Positions 1 through 8,888 are shown, counted from the first letter of the stretch. The stretch is 64,000 nt of DNA from Microbacterium sp. K24 (GCF_004794465.1 NZ_SSDJ01000086.1:1-64000), one strand, 5' to 3'. Notes: generated by a model from the letters alone, not told the origin. Program-made: numbers and translations.

Positions 1-523
1 GGGCGATCGCGACGCGCTGCCGCTGGCCGCCGGAGAGCTCGTGCGGTCGGCGCTCGGCGAAGCTCTCCCCCGGTGTGAGGCGCACCCGCTCCAGCAGCTC
101 GACGGCGCGCGCACGCACCTCGGCGCTGCTGAGCTTCGGGTGATGCAGCCGGATCGGGCGCTCGAGGTGATGCACGATCGTGTGGAAAGGATTCAGCGAG
201 GCGAACGGATCCTGGAACACCATCTGCACATCCGACCGGTAGCGCTCCAGTGCCCGGCCGCGCGTGCCGGACGGGGCGCCGTCGAGCAGGATCTCGCCGC
301 TCGTGGGCGTCTCCAGCTTCATCAGCATCCGGGCGATCGTGGACTTGCCCGATCCCGACTCCCCGACCAGTGCGACCGTCCGCCCCGGCTCGAGCGTGAA
401 GGACACGTCCTTCACCGCATGCAAGGTCGTCGTCTTGAACCCGGAACGCAGGTGGAAGTCCTTGGTCAGGTTCCGCGCTTCCAGCGTGCCCGTGCCGCGC
501 GCGGCATCCGTCTGAACGCTCAT
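1..523 (-). CDS. Peptide/glycoside ABC transporter ATP-binding protein (DppF/OppF type), 3' part outside window
   Basis: Second of two nucleotide-binding subunits of the importer encoded at 1-5071; by family it hydrolyses ATP at the cytoplasmic face of the permease pair. 174 codons are visible. Walker A reads GESGSGKST near residue 45, the Q-loop region is FQDPFASLNPF, and the signature LSGGQRQRVAIA falls at the window edge, so Walker B and the usual C-terminal oligopeptide extension are not seen. The ATG at 523 overlaps the stop of the upstream ATPase gene as ATGA, which suggests translational coupling. Substrate cannot be told from the ATPase. Confidence 0.93.
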   Translation of the reverse strand, partial: MSVQTDAARGTGTLEARNLTKDFHLRSGFKTTTLHAVKDVSFTLEPGRTVALVGESGSGKSTIARMLMKLETPTSGEILLDGAPSGTRGRALERYRSDVQMVFQDPFASLNPFHTIVHHLERPIRLHHPKLSSAEVRARAVELLERVRLTPGESFAERRPHELSGGQRQRVAIA

Positions 524-1371
524 CGCGTGCCCTCCTGGCTGACGCCTGTGCGGACGAAGTCGCCCCGATCGCCCTTCAGCGACGGGAAGCTCGACAGCAG
601 CTTCCTCGTGTACTCGTGCTGCGGGGTGCGGTAGATCTCCTCCGCCGTGCCCTGTTCGACGATCTGCCCCTGCAGCATCACCGCGATCCGGTCGCTGATC
701 TCGATCAGCATCGGCAGGTCGTGCGTGATGAAGATGACGGCGAACCCGAGCCGCTCGCGCAGTCGCATGATCTCTCGGATGATTCCCCGCTGCACGACCA
801 CGTCGAGTGCGGTCGTCGGCTCGTCCATGATCATGACCTGCGGGTCGAGCGCCAGGGCCATCGCGATCATCATGCGCTGACGCATGCCGCCGGACAACTC
901 GTGCGGGAAGCTCGTCAGTCGGGAGGGATCCACCCCGACGAGGGTCAGCAGCTCCTCGGCGCGCGCGGTCTTGTCCTTGCGCGACATGCCGGGGCGGTGC
1001 GTGTCGAAGATGTCGAAAATCTGCGCCTTGACGTCGATCACCGGGTTGAGCGAGTTCATCGCCCCCTGGAAGACCATCGAGATCTTGTCCCATCGGAACG
1101 CCCGCAGACCGTCACCGTCGAGACCCACGATGTCGATGTCGTGGCCGTCGCGGTCGTGGAAGACGATCTCGCCGCTGGTCATCAGCGCCGGCGCCTTGAG
1201 CAGGCGGTTCATGCCGTAGGCGAGGGTCGTCTTGCCGCAGCCCGACTCACCTGCCAGGCCCAGGATCTCGCCCCGGTGCAGCGTCAGCGAGACGTTGCGC
1301 ACCGCCTTCACCGGCGGATCGACCTCGTACTCGATCGACACGTTCGTCGCGGTCAGCACTGCCTCGGTCAC
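520..1371 (-). CDS. Peptide/glycoside ABC transporter ATP-binding protein (DppD/OppD type)
   Basis: First ATPase of the importer, 283 aa. Walker A is GESGCGKTT (about residue 42), the signature is LSGGMRQRMMIAMALALDP and Walker B is VMIMDEPTTALD. The C-terminal part with HEYTRKLL matches the oligopeptide/dipeptide transporter extension. The reading frame is open further upstream, but I chose the GTG at 1371 because it overlaps the permease stop as GTGA and the family homology begins there (VTEAVLTATNVSIEYE). It lies between the second permease and the second ATPase, in the usual dppABCDF order. Confidence 0.93.
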   Translation of the reverse strand: MTEAVLTATNVSIEYEVDPPVKAVRNVSLTLHRGEILGLAGESGCGKTTLAYGMNRLLKAPALMTSGEIVFHDRDGHDIDIVGLDGDGLRAFRWDKISMVFQGAMNSLNPVIDVKAQIFDIFDTHRPGMSRKDKTARAEELLTLVGVDPSRLTSFPHELSGGMRQRMMIAMALALDPQVMIMDEPTTALDVVVQRGIIREIMRLRERLGFAVIFITHDLPMLIEISDRIAVMLQGQIVEQGTAEEIYRTPQHEYTRKLLSSFPSLKGDRGDFVRTGVSQEGTR

Positions 1372-2351
1372 GCGGTGACCCCCTTGATCTTCGCGGCCTT
1401 GCGCACGCGGCGGGCGGCATCCGGCGCGTTGCGGAGCTTCGGGTTGATGACCTCGTCGATCGCGAAGTTGATGAGGGCGAGGCCCGCGCCGAGGATGGCG
1501 ATCATCAGCCCTGGCGGCACGAACCACCACCACGCTCCGCGGCCGAGCGCCTGACCCGACTGGGCGTCGTTGAGGATCGACCCCCACGTGATCGAGGAGT
1601 TCGGTCCGAGACCGAGGTACGACAGGCCGGCCTCGCCGAGGATCGCGAAGATGATGGCGAAGAGGAACTGCGCCGTCAGCAACGGCAGGAGGTTCGGCAT
1701 GATCTCGACGAGGATCACGCGGAACGACCGCTCGCCGGCGACCTTCGACGCGTACACGTAGTCGCGGGTGCGCAGCGAGCGCGTCTGGAGGCGCAGCACG
1801 TAGGCCGCTCCCGCCCAGGAGGTGATGCCGAGCACGAAGGCGACGAGCTGCCAGCTGCGCTGCGGCACGAACGAGGCGATCACCATGACGAGCGGGAGTC
1901 CGGGGATCACGATCATGACGTTGGTGAGGAGCGCGAGCGCATCCTCACGCCAGCCGCCGAGGTAGCCCGCGAGGACGCCGAAGATGAGCGACAGCACGAT
2001 CGCGATGCCGCCCGCGACCACGCCGATGAGCAGGGAGCCCTGGGCGCCGATCGCGAGCTGGGCGAACATGTCGTTGCCGAGCTTGGTGGTGCCGAGCCAG
2101 TGCTCGGCCGAGGGCGCCTGCAGCGCGGGGTTCGCGGTGCTGCGCGGATCCTGCGAGAAGATCGGCGCGAGGATCGCGAACAGCACGATCGCCAGCACGA
2201 GGATCGAGCCGACGACGAACTTCGGCGAGGTGCTGGGGAGCACGCGACGTTTGCGGCCCTGCTGCGTGGCCAGCGAGACCGTGCTGGCCGGCGCTGTCAT
2301 CGGCGCCTCCTCGACGGTGAGGAGCCCGGCGGTGTTCTGCGGATCAGACAT
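1368..2351 (-). CDS. Peptide/glycoside ABC transporter permease (DppC/OppC type)
   Basis: Second membrane subunit of the importer, 327 aa. A cytoplasmic N-terminus of about 50 residues precedes the first membrane helix (FVVGSILVLAIVLFAILAPIF), as in the family, and the DppC-typical segment SAEHWLGTTKLGNDMFAQLA follows. Five further hydrophobic segments are visible, with the EAA-loop region around GEAGLSYLGLGP. The ATG at 2351 was chosen over an upstream in-frame start because it sits 8 nt inside the end of the dppB-type gene, consistent with coupling. It should pair with the 2344-3339 product as a heterodimer. Confidence 0.92.
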   Translation of the reverse strand: MSDPQNTAGLLTVEEAPMTAPASTVSLATQQGRKRRVLPSTSPKFVVGSILVLAIVLFAILAPIFSQDPRSTANPALQAPSAEHWLGTTKLGNDMFAQLAIGAQGSLLIGVVAGGIAIVLSLIFGVLAGYLGGWREDALALLTNVMIVIPGLPLVMVIASFVPQRSWQLVAFVLGITSWAGAAYVLRLQTRSLRTRDYVYASKVAGERSFRVILVEIMPNLLPLLTAQFLFAIIFAILGEAGLSYLGLGPNSSITWGSILNDAQSGQALGRGAWWWFVPPGLMIAILGAGLALINFAIDEVINPKLRNAPDAARRVRKAAKIKGVTA

Positions 2352-3339
2352 TCTGGCGAGCCCTCGGGTCGATGAAGCCATAGACGAGGTCCATGAAGAA
2401 GTTGGCGGCGAGCACCGTGATCGTGATGACGAGGAAGAGCCCCTGCATCAGCGAGTAGTCGTTGTTGGTCACGGCCTGGAACATCAGCTTGCCGATGCCG
2501 GGGTAGGTGAACACCTGCTCCATCACGATGGAGCCCGCCACGACGAAGCCCAGGGTGATCGAGAAGCCGGCGATCGACGGGATCGCGGCGTTCCGGGCCG
2601 CGTACGTGGTCATGATGCGCCGCGGGCGGAGCCCCTTGGCCTCGGCGGTGAGGACGTAGTCCTCCGCGAGGGTGGCGACCATCATGTTGCGCATGCCGAA
2701 CATCCAGCCGCCGACCGAGCTGATCACGATCGTGAGCGCAGGGAGGATCGAGTGGGCGAAGGCATCGGAGAGGAACGCCCAGGTCGGTTCGGGGCCGTTC
2801 GGGAAGTCGAAGACGTCGTACCCGCCGAAGAGCGGGAACCAGCCCAGCCCGACCGCGAACACCGCGACGAGGATCAGGGCCATCCAGAAATAGGGGATCG
2901 ACTGGAGCACGGTCGTCGCGGGGATCAGATGATCGACCCAGGTTCCGCGCTTCCACCCCGCCCAGGCTCCGAGCACGATGCCGAGCAGGAACGAGATGAT
3001 CGTCGTGGTGCCCACGAGGACGAGCGTCCACGGGATCGCGCCGGCGATCAGCTCCGTCACCGGAGTGGGGAACTTCGTCACCGAGACCCCGAGGTCCCCC
3101 TGGAACATGCGGCCCCAGTAGGCGAGGTACTGCTCCCACAGGGAGGAGTCGTCGCCGCCGAGCAGCAGCTTGATGTTCCGGATGGTGGTCTCGGAGATCT
3201 CGCCGCCGGCCCGCTGCATCTTGGCGATCATGATGTCGGCGGGGTTCCCCGGCATGAGACGGGGAAGCAGGAAGTTGATGGAGATCGCGGCCCAGAGCGT
3301 GAACGCGTAGAACCCGATTCTTCGTGCATAGAACTTCAT
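2344..3339 (-). CDS. Peptide/glycoside ABC transporter permease (DppB/OppB type)
   Basis: First membrane subunit of the importer, 331 aa. The N-terminal pattern (one helix, then LLPRLMPGNPADIM) is the OppB/DppB hallmark, followed by five more membrane helices and the EAA-like loop AEAKGLRPRRIMTTYAARNA. Start ATG at 3339 is preceded by AGGAAG, with AGGAGG further upstream. The gap to the substrate-binding gene is 40 nt, so transcription probably continues from the promoter upstream of 5071. Confidence 0.92.
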   Translation of the reverse strand: MKFYARRIGFYAFTLWAAISINFLLPRLMPGNPADIMIAKMQRAGGEISETTIRNIKLLLGGDDSSLWEQYLAYWGRMFQGDLGVSVTKFPTPVTELIAGAIPWTLVLVGTTTIISFLLGIVLGAWAGWKRGTWVDHLIPATTVLQSIPYFWMALILVAVFAVGLGWFPLFGGYDVFDFPNGPEPTWAFLSDAFAHSILPALTIVISSVGGWMFGMRNMMVATLAEDYVLTAEAKGLRPRRIMTTYAARNAAIPSIAGFSITLGFVVAGSIVMEQVFTYPGIGKLMFQAVTNNDYSLMQGLFLVITITVLAANFFMDLVYGFIDPRARQNV

Positions 3340-3379
3340 GTCACTTCTTCCTGACCTCCTGCTTCCCCGTCCCTTCTGC

Positions 3380-5071
3380 TTATCCGACCGGCTTCAGCTG
3401 CGTCAGGACGTAGCCTGCCGCGATCGCACCCCAGGACGGCGGGAAGGCGTACAGGTCCTCCTCCGTCGGCCAGCCCGTGTAGTCCTTCGTGTTGTAGAAG
3501 GTCTGGGTGGCGTTGATCACGAGCGGGATGTAGGGCAGGTCACGGACGATCTCGGTCTGGATCGTGCCGTACAGCTCCTTCTTGGTCGCCTCGTCGTCGG
3601 TGCTGATCGCGGCCTGGATCGCGGTGTCGACCACCGGGTTGTCGTACCGGCTGAAGTTCCAGCGTCCTGCCGGGACCTCGGTGCCGACGGCGCTCGTCGA
3701 CTGGACGGCCGTTCCGCCGAACCAGTCGCGGTAGATCTGGAACGGGTCGGCGACCGAGGTGCCGATCATGCCGCCGACGATGAGCTGGAACTCGCCGCCC
3801 TGACGCGAGTCCGAGAACTCCTGCCACTGGACCGTCGACGGAGTGATCTTGATGCCGGCGGCAGCAGCCTGTTCGGCGATCAGCTTCGCGGCGTCGTTGT
3901 AGTCCGTCCAACCGTCGACCGAGGTCAGCGTGAGCTCGAGCGGCACACCGTCCTTCGCGTAGAAGTCGCCGTCCTTGACGTAGCCGGCGGCCTCGAGGAT
4001 CTCCCCCGCCTCGGCGGCGTTCGCCTCCTGCGGGCTGACCTCGTTCGCGGAGTCCGCGACCCACTTCTCGTCGCGCGGGAGGAGGGCGTAGGTCGGCGAG
4101 ATGTCGCCGGTGAGGCCGACGAACGCCTTGTCCTTGATGGTGGCGCGGTCGATCGCCGCGTTGAGCGCCTGACGCACGGCGACGTCGGTCTGCGGACCGG
4201 TGCAGCCGAGCTCGGCGTTGGAGCAGGTGTAGAGGACCGTCGGGTCCTGCGGGGTGTTGACCCAGTCGATCGCGCCGTTGGCGGTCACGTCATCCGGGTT
4301 CGGGATGAACATGCCCGTCCAGTCGAGCTCTCCGGCCGCGAGCAGGTCCTGCGCGGTCTGGTTGTTGTCGACGGCGATGTACTGGACCTTCTTGACTCCG
4401 AGCTTGTCGGCGTCGCGGAAGTTCTCGTTCGCGACGAGGGTGTAGGACTCGCTGGTGGTCTTGTCGACGACGTAGGCGCCGGAGCCGACCGGCTCCTCGT
4501 TCGCGAAGTTCGCAAAGTCGGTGACATCCGCCCAGATGTGCTCGGGCAGGATGTAGGTCGATCCGAGGCGCTGGAACTCGGTGGTGTACTGCGCGGCCGA
4601 GTAGGTCAGCACGACGGTGGTGTCGTCGGTGGCCTCGGCGGACACGAGTCCGTTGCCCTCGGGGTTGTTCGCCTCGTAGTTGAAGGAGAATGCGACGTCC
4701 TTCGCGGTGAGCGGCTCTCCATCGCTCCACTTGAGGTCGGGCTTGATGGTGATCGTGATCACCGTGCCGTCCTCGTTGTACTCGTACGAGTCGCCGATGA
4801 GCCCCACCGGCTCGGAGTCCGACGTCTTGTTGAAGAAGAACAGCGGCTCATAGATGGGTCCGAGCGCGCCGTGGAGCACGGTCGGTGCGAACGGGTTGTA
4901 GTTCGCGGTGATCGGCGTCTGGCTGCCGGCCCACACACGGAGGGCCCGGTCGCCGTCGGCGTTGCCGTCGTCGCCGCTGCCGCCGGTGCCGCAGGCGGTG
5001 AGGCCCAGGGCGAGGACGGATGCCCCTGCGACGGCGGTGAGCGCGATCTTGCGCTTTCCGTTACGGATCAT
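3380..5071 (-). CDS. Family-5 extracellular solute-binding lipoprotein (DppA/OppA type)
   Basis: Substrate-binding component, 563 aa. It begins with a charged n-region and hydrophobic core and a lipobox LTAC with the lipidated Cys at residue 27, so it should be anchored outside the membrane. The body has the SBP_bac_5 fold, with YEPLFFF and LKWSDGEPLTAKDVAFSF segments. Start ATG at 5071 follows GAGAGGAAACAG; an open frame upstream lacks a ribosome site and would destroy the signal peptide. The family transports peptides, nickel or oligosaccharides, and the sequence alone does not decide which. Upstream are a perfect inverted repeat (5118-5158) and a short palindrome (5173-5188). Confidence 0.93.
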   Translation of the reverse strand: MIRNGKRKIALTAVAGASVLALGLTACGTGGSGDDGNADGDRALRVWAGSQTPITANYNPFAPTVLHGALGPIYEPLFFFNKTSDSEPVGLIGDSYEYNEDGTVITITIKPDLKWSDGEPLTAKDVAFSFNYEANNPEGNGLVSAEATDDTTVVLTYSAAQYTTEFQRLGSTYILPEHIWADVTDFANFANEEPVGSGAYVVDKTTSESYTLVANENFRDADKLGVKKVQYIAVDNNQTAQDLLAAGELDWTGMFIPNPDDVTANGAIDWVNTPQDPTVLYTCSNAELGCTGPQTDVAVRQALNAAIDRATIKDKAFVGLTGDISPTYALLPRDEKWVADSANEVSPQEANAAEAGEILEAAGYVKDGDFYAKDGVPLELTLTSVDGWTDYNDAAKLIAEQAAAAGIKITPSTVQWQEFSDSRQGGEFQLIVGGMIGTSVADPFQIYRDWFGGTAVQSTSAVGTEVPAGRWNFSRYDNPVVDTAIQAAISTDDEATKKELYGTIQTEIVRDLPYIPLVINATQTFYNTKDYTGWPTEEDLYAFPPSWGAIAAGYVLTQLKPVG

Positions 5072-5117
5072 TCTTCTGTTTCCTCTCGGTGCTGCACTGC
5101 AGGAGGGATCCTCCGGA

Positions 5118-5158
5118 TGGAGGGGTTTGTTAGGACAGTAACCTAACAAACCCCTCCA
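5118..5158. promoter_or_regulatory. Perfect 17-bp inverted repeat in the leader of the solute-binding gene
   Basis: Arms 5118-5134 and 5142-5158 are exact reverse complements (TGGAGGGGTTTGTTAGG and its complement), with a 7-nt spacer. The element lies 47 nt upstream of the ATG at 5071. It may be an operator for a local sugar or peptide regulator, or an RNA hairpin acting as attenuator or 5' stabiliser. A second small hairpin (GGAGG-ATC-CCTCC) follows it towards the gene. No U-run follows the stem, so a simple terminator is less likely. Confidence 0.8.
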
Positions 5159-5172
5159 CGGCGGACAAGCCT

Positions 5173-5188
5173 TCTTCCGAGCGGAAGA
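5173..5188. promoter_or_regulatory. Palindrome near the predicted dppA-type promoter
   Basis: TCTTCCG-AG-CGGAAGA, 7-bp half-sites around a 2-bp centre, sits just downstream of a possible minus-strand -10 (TTATCT). The placement suits a repressor site for the transporter operon, but no regulator gene lies next to it. Confidence 0.4.
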
Positions 5189-5228
5189 TAACGTTTCGGA
5201 CTCGACGAGAAAAACCGTCATCTGCGCG

Positions 5229-5254
5229 CACTAAGAGTCGCGAGGACACTAAGA
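5229..5254 (+). promoter_or_regulatory. CACTAAGA direct repeat upstream of nrtR (candidate NrtR operator)
   Basis: CACTAAGA occurs at 5229-5236 and again at 5247-5254, 18 bp apart. The second copy overlaps a TAAGAT -10-like box at 5250-5255. NrtR proteins commonly repress their own NAD operon, so this is the best candidate operator, but I cannot match it to a known actinobacterial NrtR motif. Confidence 0.45.
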
Positions 5255-5278
5255 TCGATGACGGAGGTTAAGGTAGTC

Positions 5279-5995
5279 ATGACTCAAACTCGCGGCATCC
5301 GGGTCGCCGTCTCGACGGTGATCCTCACGCTGCGTCGCGCGGAGAACGGCGACGCGGTGCTCGCGCTGCCGCTCGTGCTGCGCACCCGTGAGCCGTTCGC
5401 CGATCAGTGGGCGCTGCCCGGCGGCTGGCTCACCGCCACCGAGTCCCCCGTCGACGCCGCGGCACGCACGCTCGCCGAGACCACCGGACTCGCACCGAGT
5501 TATCTCGAGCAGCTCTACGCCTTCGGCGCCGTCGACCGCTCCCCCACACGCGTCGTCTCGATCGTCTACTGGGCCCTGCTCCGGCAGGACGACGTCGTCG
5601 CGCAGAGCGCCGCGCACCTGGCATCCGGTCGAGCCCCCGAGAACGTGCAGTGGTTCGACATCGCAGCCCTCCCGTCTCTCGCCTTCGACCACGCCAAGAT
5701 CGTCGAGTACGCCCTCTGGCGGCTGCGCAACAAGGTCGGCTACAGCCGCGTCGCGCACGGGTTCCTCCCCGCCGAGTTCACCCTCGCCGATCTGCGCGAG
5801 GCGTATGAGGCGATCCTCGACAAGCAGCTGGATCCCGCCAACTTCCGCCGCCAGGTCGAGGCGGCGGGCAATCTGCTCCCCACCGACCGCTTCCGCACCG
5901 GAAGCCACCGACCTGCACGTCTGTACCGCTACAACACCGATGTCGAGCTGGCCGACCGCGGCCCGCTCGGTTCCGAAGAAACGAGCACCCGATGA
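5279..5995 (+). CDS. nrtR: NrtR-type Nudix transcriptional regulator of NAD biosynthesis
   Basis: 238 aa. An N-terminal Nudix-fold domain (about residues 1-140) is followed by a winged-helix domain with the NrtR-typical NKVGYSRVAHGFLP and PANFRRQV segments. The Nudix box (GGWLTATESPVDAAARTLAETTGL, shown in two parts: GGWLTATESPVDAA and ARTLAETTGL) keeps the outer glycines and one Glu but has RTLAET where catalytic enzymes have RELxEE. That fits a regulator that senses ADP-ribose or NAD metabolites without hydrolysing them. I chose ATG 5279, preceded by GGAGG at 5263-5267; an ATG at 5258 lies only 2 nt after a -10-like box. Its stop overlaps nadA as ATGA. Confidence 0.88.
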   Translation: MTQTRGIRVAVSTVILTLRRAENGDAVLALPLVLRTREPFADQWALPGGWLTATESPVDAAARTLAETTGLAPSYLEQLYAFGAVDRSPTRVVSIVYWALLRQDDVVAQSAAHLASGRAPENVQWFDIAALPSLAFDHAKIVEYALWRLRNKVGYSRVAHGFLPAEFTLADLREAYEAILDKQLDPANFRRQVEAAGNLLPTDRFRTGSHRPARLYRYNTDVELADRGPLGSEETSTR

Positions 5996-7356
5996 GCATC
6001 ACCTTCGTCCCCACGCCCGCGGTTCCGGCGCTGGATCCCTCCGTGGACCACGCGATCCAGGCGATCGTCGGCGGCGCGTCGACCGACGCCACCTGTGCGA
6101 CCGACCTCGCCGCCGGCCCCTGGGACTTCGACTCCCGCCCCGGCTACGGTCCGGGCTCCTCGATGGGAGATGTCATCCCGACCGGAGCCCCACGCCAGGG
6201 CGAGCTCCCCTCCGCGTACCGCGAGGCGGATGAAGACGAGCTCCACGCGCGCATCGCCGCCGCGAAGGCGACTCTCGGCGACCGTGTCGTGATCCTCGGC
6301 CACTTCTACCAGCGCGAGGAGGTCGTGCGGCACGCGGACTACGTCGGCGACTCCTTCCAGCTCGCGACAGCCGCCAAGGGCAGGACGGATGCCGAGGCCA
6401 TCGTGTTCTGCGGCGTCCACTTCATGGCCGAGACCGCCGATCTGCTCTCGCAGCCCGAGCAGGCCGTGATCCTGCCGAACCTGGCGGCAGGATGCTCCAT
6501 GGCCGACATGGCCGACATCGACCAGGTCGAGGAGTGCTGGGAGCAGCTCGCCGACGTGCTCGGCGACCTCGACACCCCGGACGCCGACGGCCGGGTGCCC
6601 GTCATCCCGGTCACGTACATGAACTCCTCCGCCGCGATCAAGGGCTTCGTCGGGCGGCACGGCGGCATCGTGTGCACGTCGTCGAACGCCGAGACGGTGC
6701 TCGAGTGGGCGTTCGAGCGCGGGCAGCGCGTGCTGTTCTTCCCCGACCAGCACCTGGGTCGCAACACGGCGAAGGCGATGGGCGTTCCTCTCGAGCAGAT
6801 GCCGATGTGGAACCCCCGCCGGCCGCTGGGCGGATCGTCGGCCGCGGAGCTCGTCGACTCCCGTGTGATCCTCTGGCACGGCTTCTGCTCGGTGCACCGA
6901 CGGTTCACCGTCGCGCAGATCGACCAGGCGCGCGCCGAGCACCCCGGGGTTCGCGTCATCGTGCACCCGGAGTGCCCGATGGAGGTCGTGGATGCCGCTG
7001 ACGAGGCCGGATCCACCGATTACATCCGTCGGGCGATCGACGCCGCCACCGAGCCCACGACCTTCGCGATCGGGACCGAGATCAATCTCGTGCGCCGCCT
7101 CGCGGCCCAGTACCCGCAGCACGAGATCTTCTGCCTCGACCCGGTCGTGTGCCCATGCTCGACGATGTACCGCATCCACCCGGGATACCTCGCCTGGGTG
7201 CTCGAGGAGCTCGTCGCGGGACGCACCCCCAACCGGATCACCGTGTCCGCCGACGTCGCCGATCCCGCCCGCGTGGCCCTGGAGCGGATGCTGGCGGCGA
7301 AGCCGCCCGCGAACACCGCGGCGAAGCCGCCGCTGACGGCGGCCGGAGCACGATGA
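5992..7356 (+). CDS. nadA: Quinolinate synthase NadA
   Basis: 454 aa. Condenses iminoaspartate (from NadB) with dihydroxyacetone phosphate to quinolinate, using a [4Fe-4S] cluster. The three expected cluster cysteines are visible: C140 in FCGVHFMAETA, C228 in GIVCTSSNA and C387 in VVCPCSTMYR (with a neighbouring C389). It has an N-terminal extension of about 80 residues before the conserved GHFYQREEV segment, as in other actinobacterial NadA proteins. Start ATG 5992 overlaps the nrtR stop, and the end overlaps nadB as ATGA, so the cluster is translationally chained. Confidence 0.96.
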   Translation: MSITFVPTPAVPALDPSVDHAIQAIVGGASTDATCATDLAAGPWDFDSRPGYGPGSSMGDVIPTGAPRQGELPSAYREADEDELHARIAAAKATLGDRVVILGHFYQREEVVRHADYVGDSFQLATAAKGRTDAEAIVFCGVHFMAETADLLSQPEQAVILPNLAAGCSMADMADIDQVEECWEQLADVLGDLDTPDADGRVPVIPVTYMNSSAAIKGFVGRHGGIVCTSSNAETVLEWAFERGQRVLFFPDQHLGRNTAKAMGVPLEQMPMWNPRRPLGGSSAAELVDSRVILWHGFCSVHRRFTVAQIDQARAEHPGVRVIVHPECPMEVVDAADEAGSTDYIRRAIDAATEPTTFAIGTEINLVRRLAAQYPQHEIFCLDPVVCPCSTMYRIHPGYLAWVLEELVAGRTPNRITVSADVADPARVALERMLAAKPPANTAAKPPLTAAGAR

Positions 7357-8888
7357 ACGTCCTCGTGGTCGGCTCCGGTATCGCCGGACTCACGGCCGCC
7401 CTCCACGCGCAGGAAGCCGGGCACGCCGTCACGGTCGTCACCAAGGGCGAACTCGGCGACGGCAGCACCGGCTACGCGCAGGGCGGCGTCGCCGGCGTGT
7501 ACGGCGCGGGCGACTCCGCAGAGCAGCACGCGGCGGACACGGTGGCCGCCGGCGCCGGTCTCTCCGATGTCGCGGCCGTCGACGCCCTCGTGGCCGACGG
7601 CGCGGAGCGCATCGCCGAACTGATCTCCCGGGGCGTCGCCTTCGACCGCGACGCGGACGGTGTGCTGATGCTCGGACGCGAGGCCGCCCACAGCCACTCC
7701 CGCATCGTGCACGCCGGCGGCGACGCGACCGGAGCAGCCATCTCCCGCGCGTTCGTGGCCGCGGTGCGCCGCTCACCGATCCTCGTCATCGAACACGCGT
7801 TCGTGACGGAGCTCATCGCGACCGGCGGTGCCGTGCGCGGCATCCGTCTCCTGATCGACGACGCGTCGGCGCCGGCATCCGCGTCCGCACTCTCGGCCGA
7901 TGCGGTCATCCTCGCGACGGGCGGGGCCGGTCACCTCTACGCGCACACCACCAATCCGGCGGGGACGACGGGCGACGGCATCGCCGCTGCCCTGCGCGCC
8001 GGCGCCGCGGTCGACGACCTGGAGTTCGTCCAGTTCCACCCGACGATCCTCGCGACGGGCGCCGCCTTCCTGATCTCGGAGGCCGTGCGGGGCGAAGGAG
8101 CGACCCTGATCGACGACGACGGACGACGATTCGTCTTCGACAGCCACCCCGACGGCGAGCTCGCCCCGCGCGATGTCGTCTCCCGGGCGATCGCACGGCG
8201 GGCAGCGGCGCAGGGTGCGCCCGTGCGGCTGGACGCGACGATGCTCGGTCGCGAGACCCTGGCGAGGCGGTTCCCGACGATCGACCGGGTGACGCGGGAG
8301 CGCGGCTTCGACTGGTCGACCGAGCCGATCCCCGTGACACCGGCCGCCCACTACCTGATGGGCGGCGTGGTCACCGACCTGCACGGCCGCAGCACGATCC
8401 CCGGACTCTTCGCGGTCGGCGAGGTCGCGCGCACCGGCGTGCACGGGGCGAACCGGCTCGCCTCGAACTCGCTGCTCGAGGGCGCGGTCTTCGGCGCTCG
8501 GGCAGCCGCGGCGCTCGGCGAGCCGTGGCCCGACTCACCCTCGCTCTCGGCGCCGTATCCGCGCGATCCCGCGCCCGCATCGCGGGAGTATCGCGACGGG
8601 AACGAGAGGGCGCCGTTCACCCGCGCAGCTCTGCAGAAGCTGATGTGGGACCACGTCGGTCTGCTGCGGTCCGACGAAGGGCTCCGATACGCCCTCGACA
8701 CCCTTCGGGCGTGGCGGGCCGCCGCGACCGAGCCGCGCACCGTCGCCCAGCATGAGGATGCGAATCTGCTGCTGCTCGCCGAGGCCACGGCATCCGCCGC
8801 CCTCGCGCGGACGGGTTCGGTCGGCGCCCACTACCGGCTCTCGGATGCCGAGATCCGCACCACCGCACCGATCCTGGAGACCGTCTGA
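7353..8888 (+). CDS. nadB: L-aspartate oxidase NadB
   Basis: 511 aa flavoprotein that oxidises L-aspartate to iminoaspartate, feeding NadA. The Rossmann FAD motif GSGIAGLTAALHA is at residues 7-19. Conserved blocks of the succinate dehydrogenase/fumarate reductase/NadB family follow: GSTGYAQGG, HSHSRIVHAGGDATG, EFVQFHPT, AAHYLMGGVVTDLHGRS and GANRLASNSLLEG. Longer in-frame starts exist, but ATG 7353 overlaps the nadA stop (ATGA) and the FAD motif begins directly after it. The end overlaps nadC by one base. Confidence 0.96.
   Translation: MNVLVVGSGIAGLTAALHAQEAGHAVTVVTKGELGDGSTGYAQGGVAGVYGAGDSAEQHAADTVAAGAGLSDVAAVDALVADGAERIAELISRGVAFDRDADGVLMLGREAAHSHSRIVHAGGDATGAAISRAFVAAVRRSPILVIEHAFVTELIATGGAVRGIRLLIDDASAPASASALSADAVILATGGAGHLYAHTTNPAGTTGDGIAAALRAGAAVDDLEFVQFHPTILATGAAFLISEAVRGEGATLIDDDGRRFVFDSHPDGELAPRDVVSRAIARRAAAQGAPVRLDATMLGRETLARRFPTIDRVTRERGFDWSTEPIPVTPAAHYLMGGVVTDLHGRSTIPGLFAVGEVARTGVHGANRLASNSLLEGAVFGARAAAALGEPWPDSPSLSAPYPRDPAPASREYRDGNERAPFTRAALQKLMWDHVGLLRSDEGLRYALDTLRAWRAAATEPRTVAQHEDANLLLLAEATASAALARTGSVGAHYRLSDAEIRTTAPILETV

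Noticed and set aside
3338-5146. Long open frame opposite the solute-binding gene
   Set aside because: Mirror of the real gene in high-GC DNA; Arg/Val/Gly-rich translation with no domain. The same applies to 12944-14830, 27445-28797 and 42582-43922.
5258-5278. Upstream ATG for nrtR at 5258
   Set aside because: It lies 2 nt after a TAAGAT -10-like box and has no ribosome site; the GGAGG at 5263-5267 serves ATG 5279.
7149-7352. Longer nadB N-terminus
   Set aside because: It would read through nadA; the FAD motif starts at the ATG overlapping the nadA stop.
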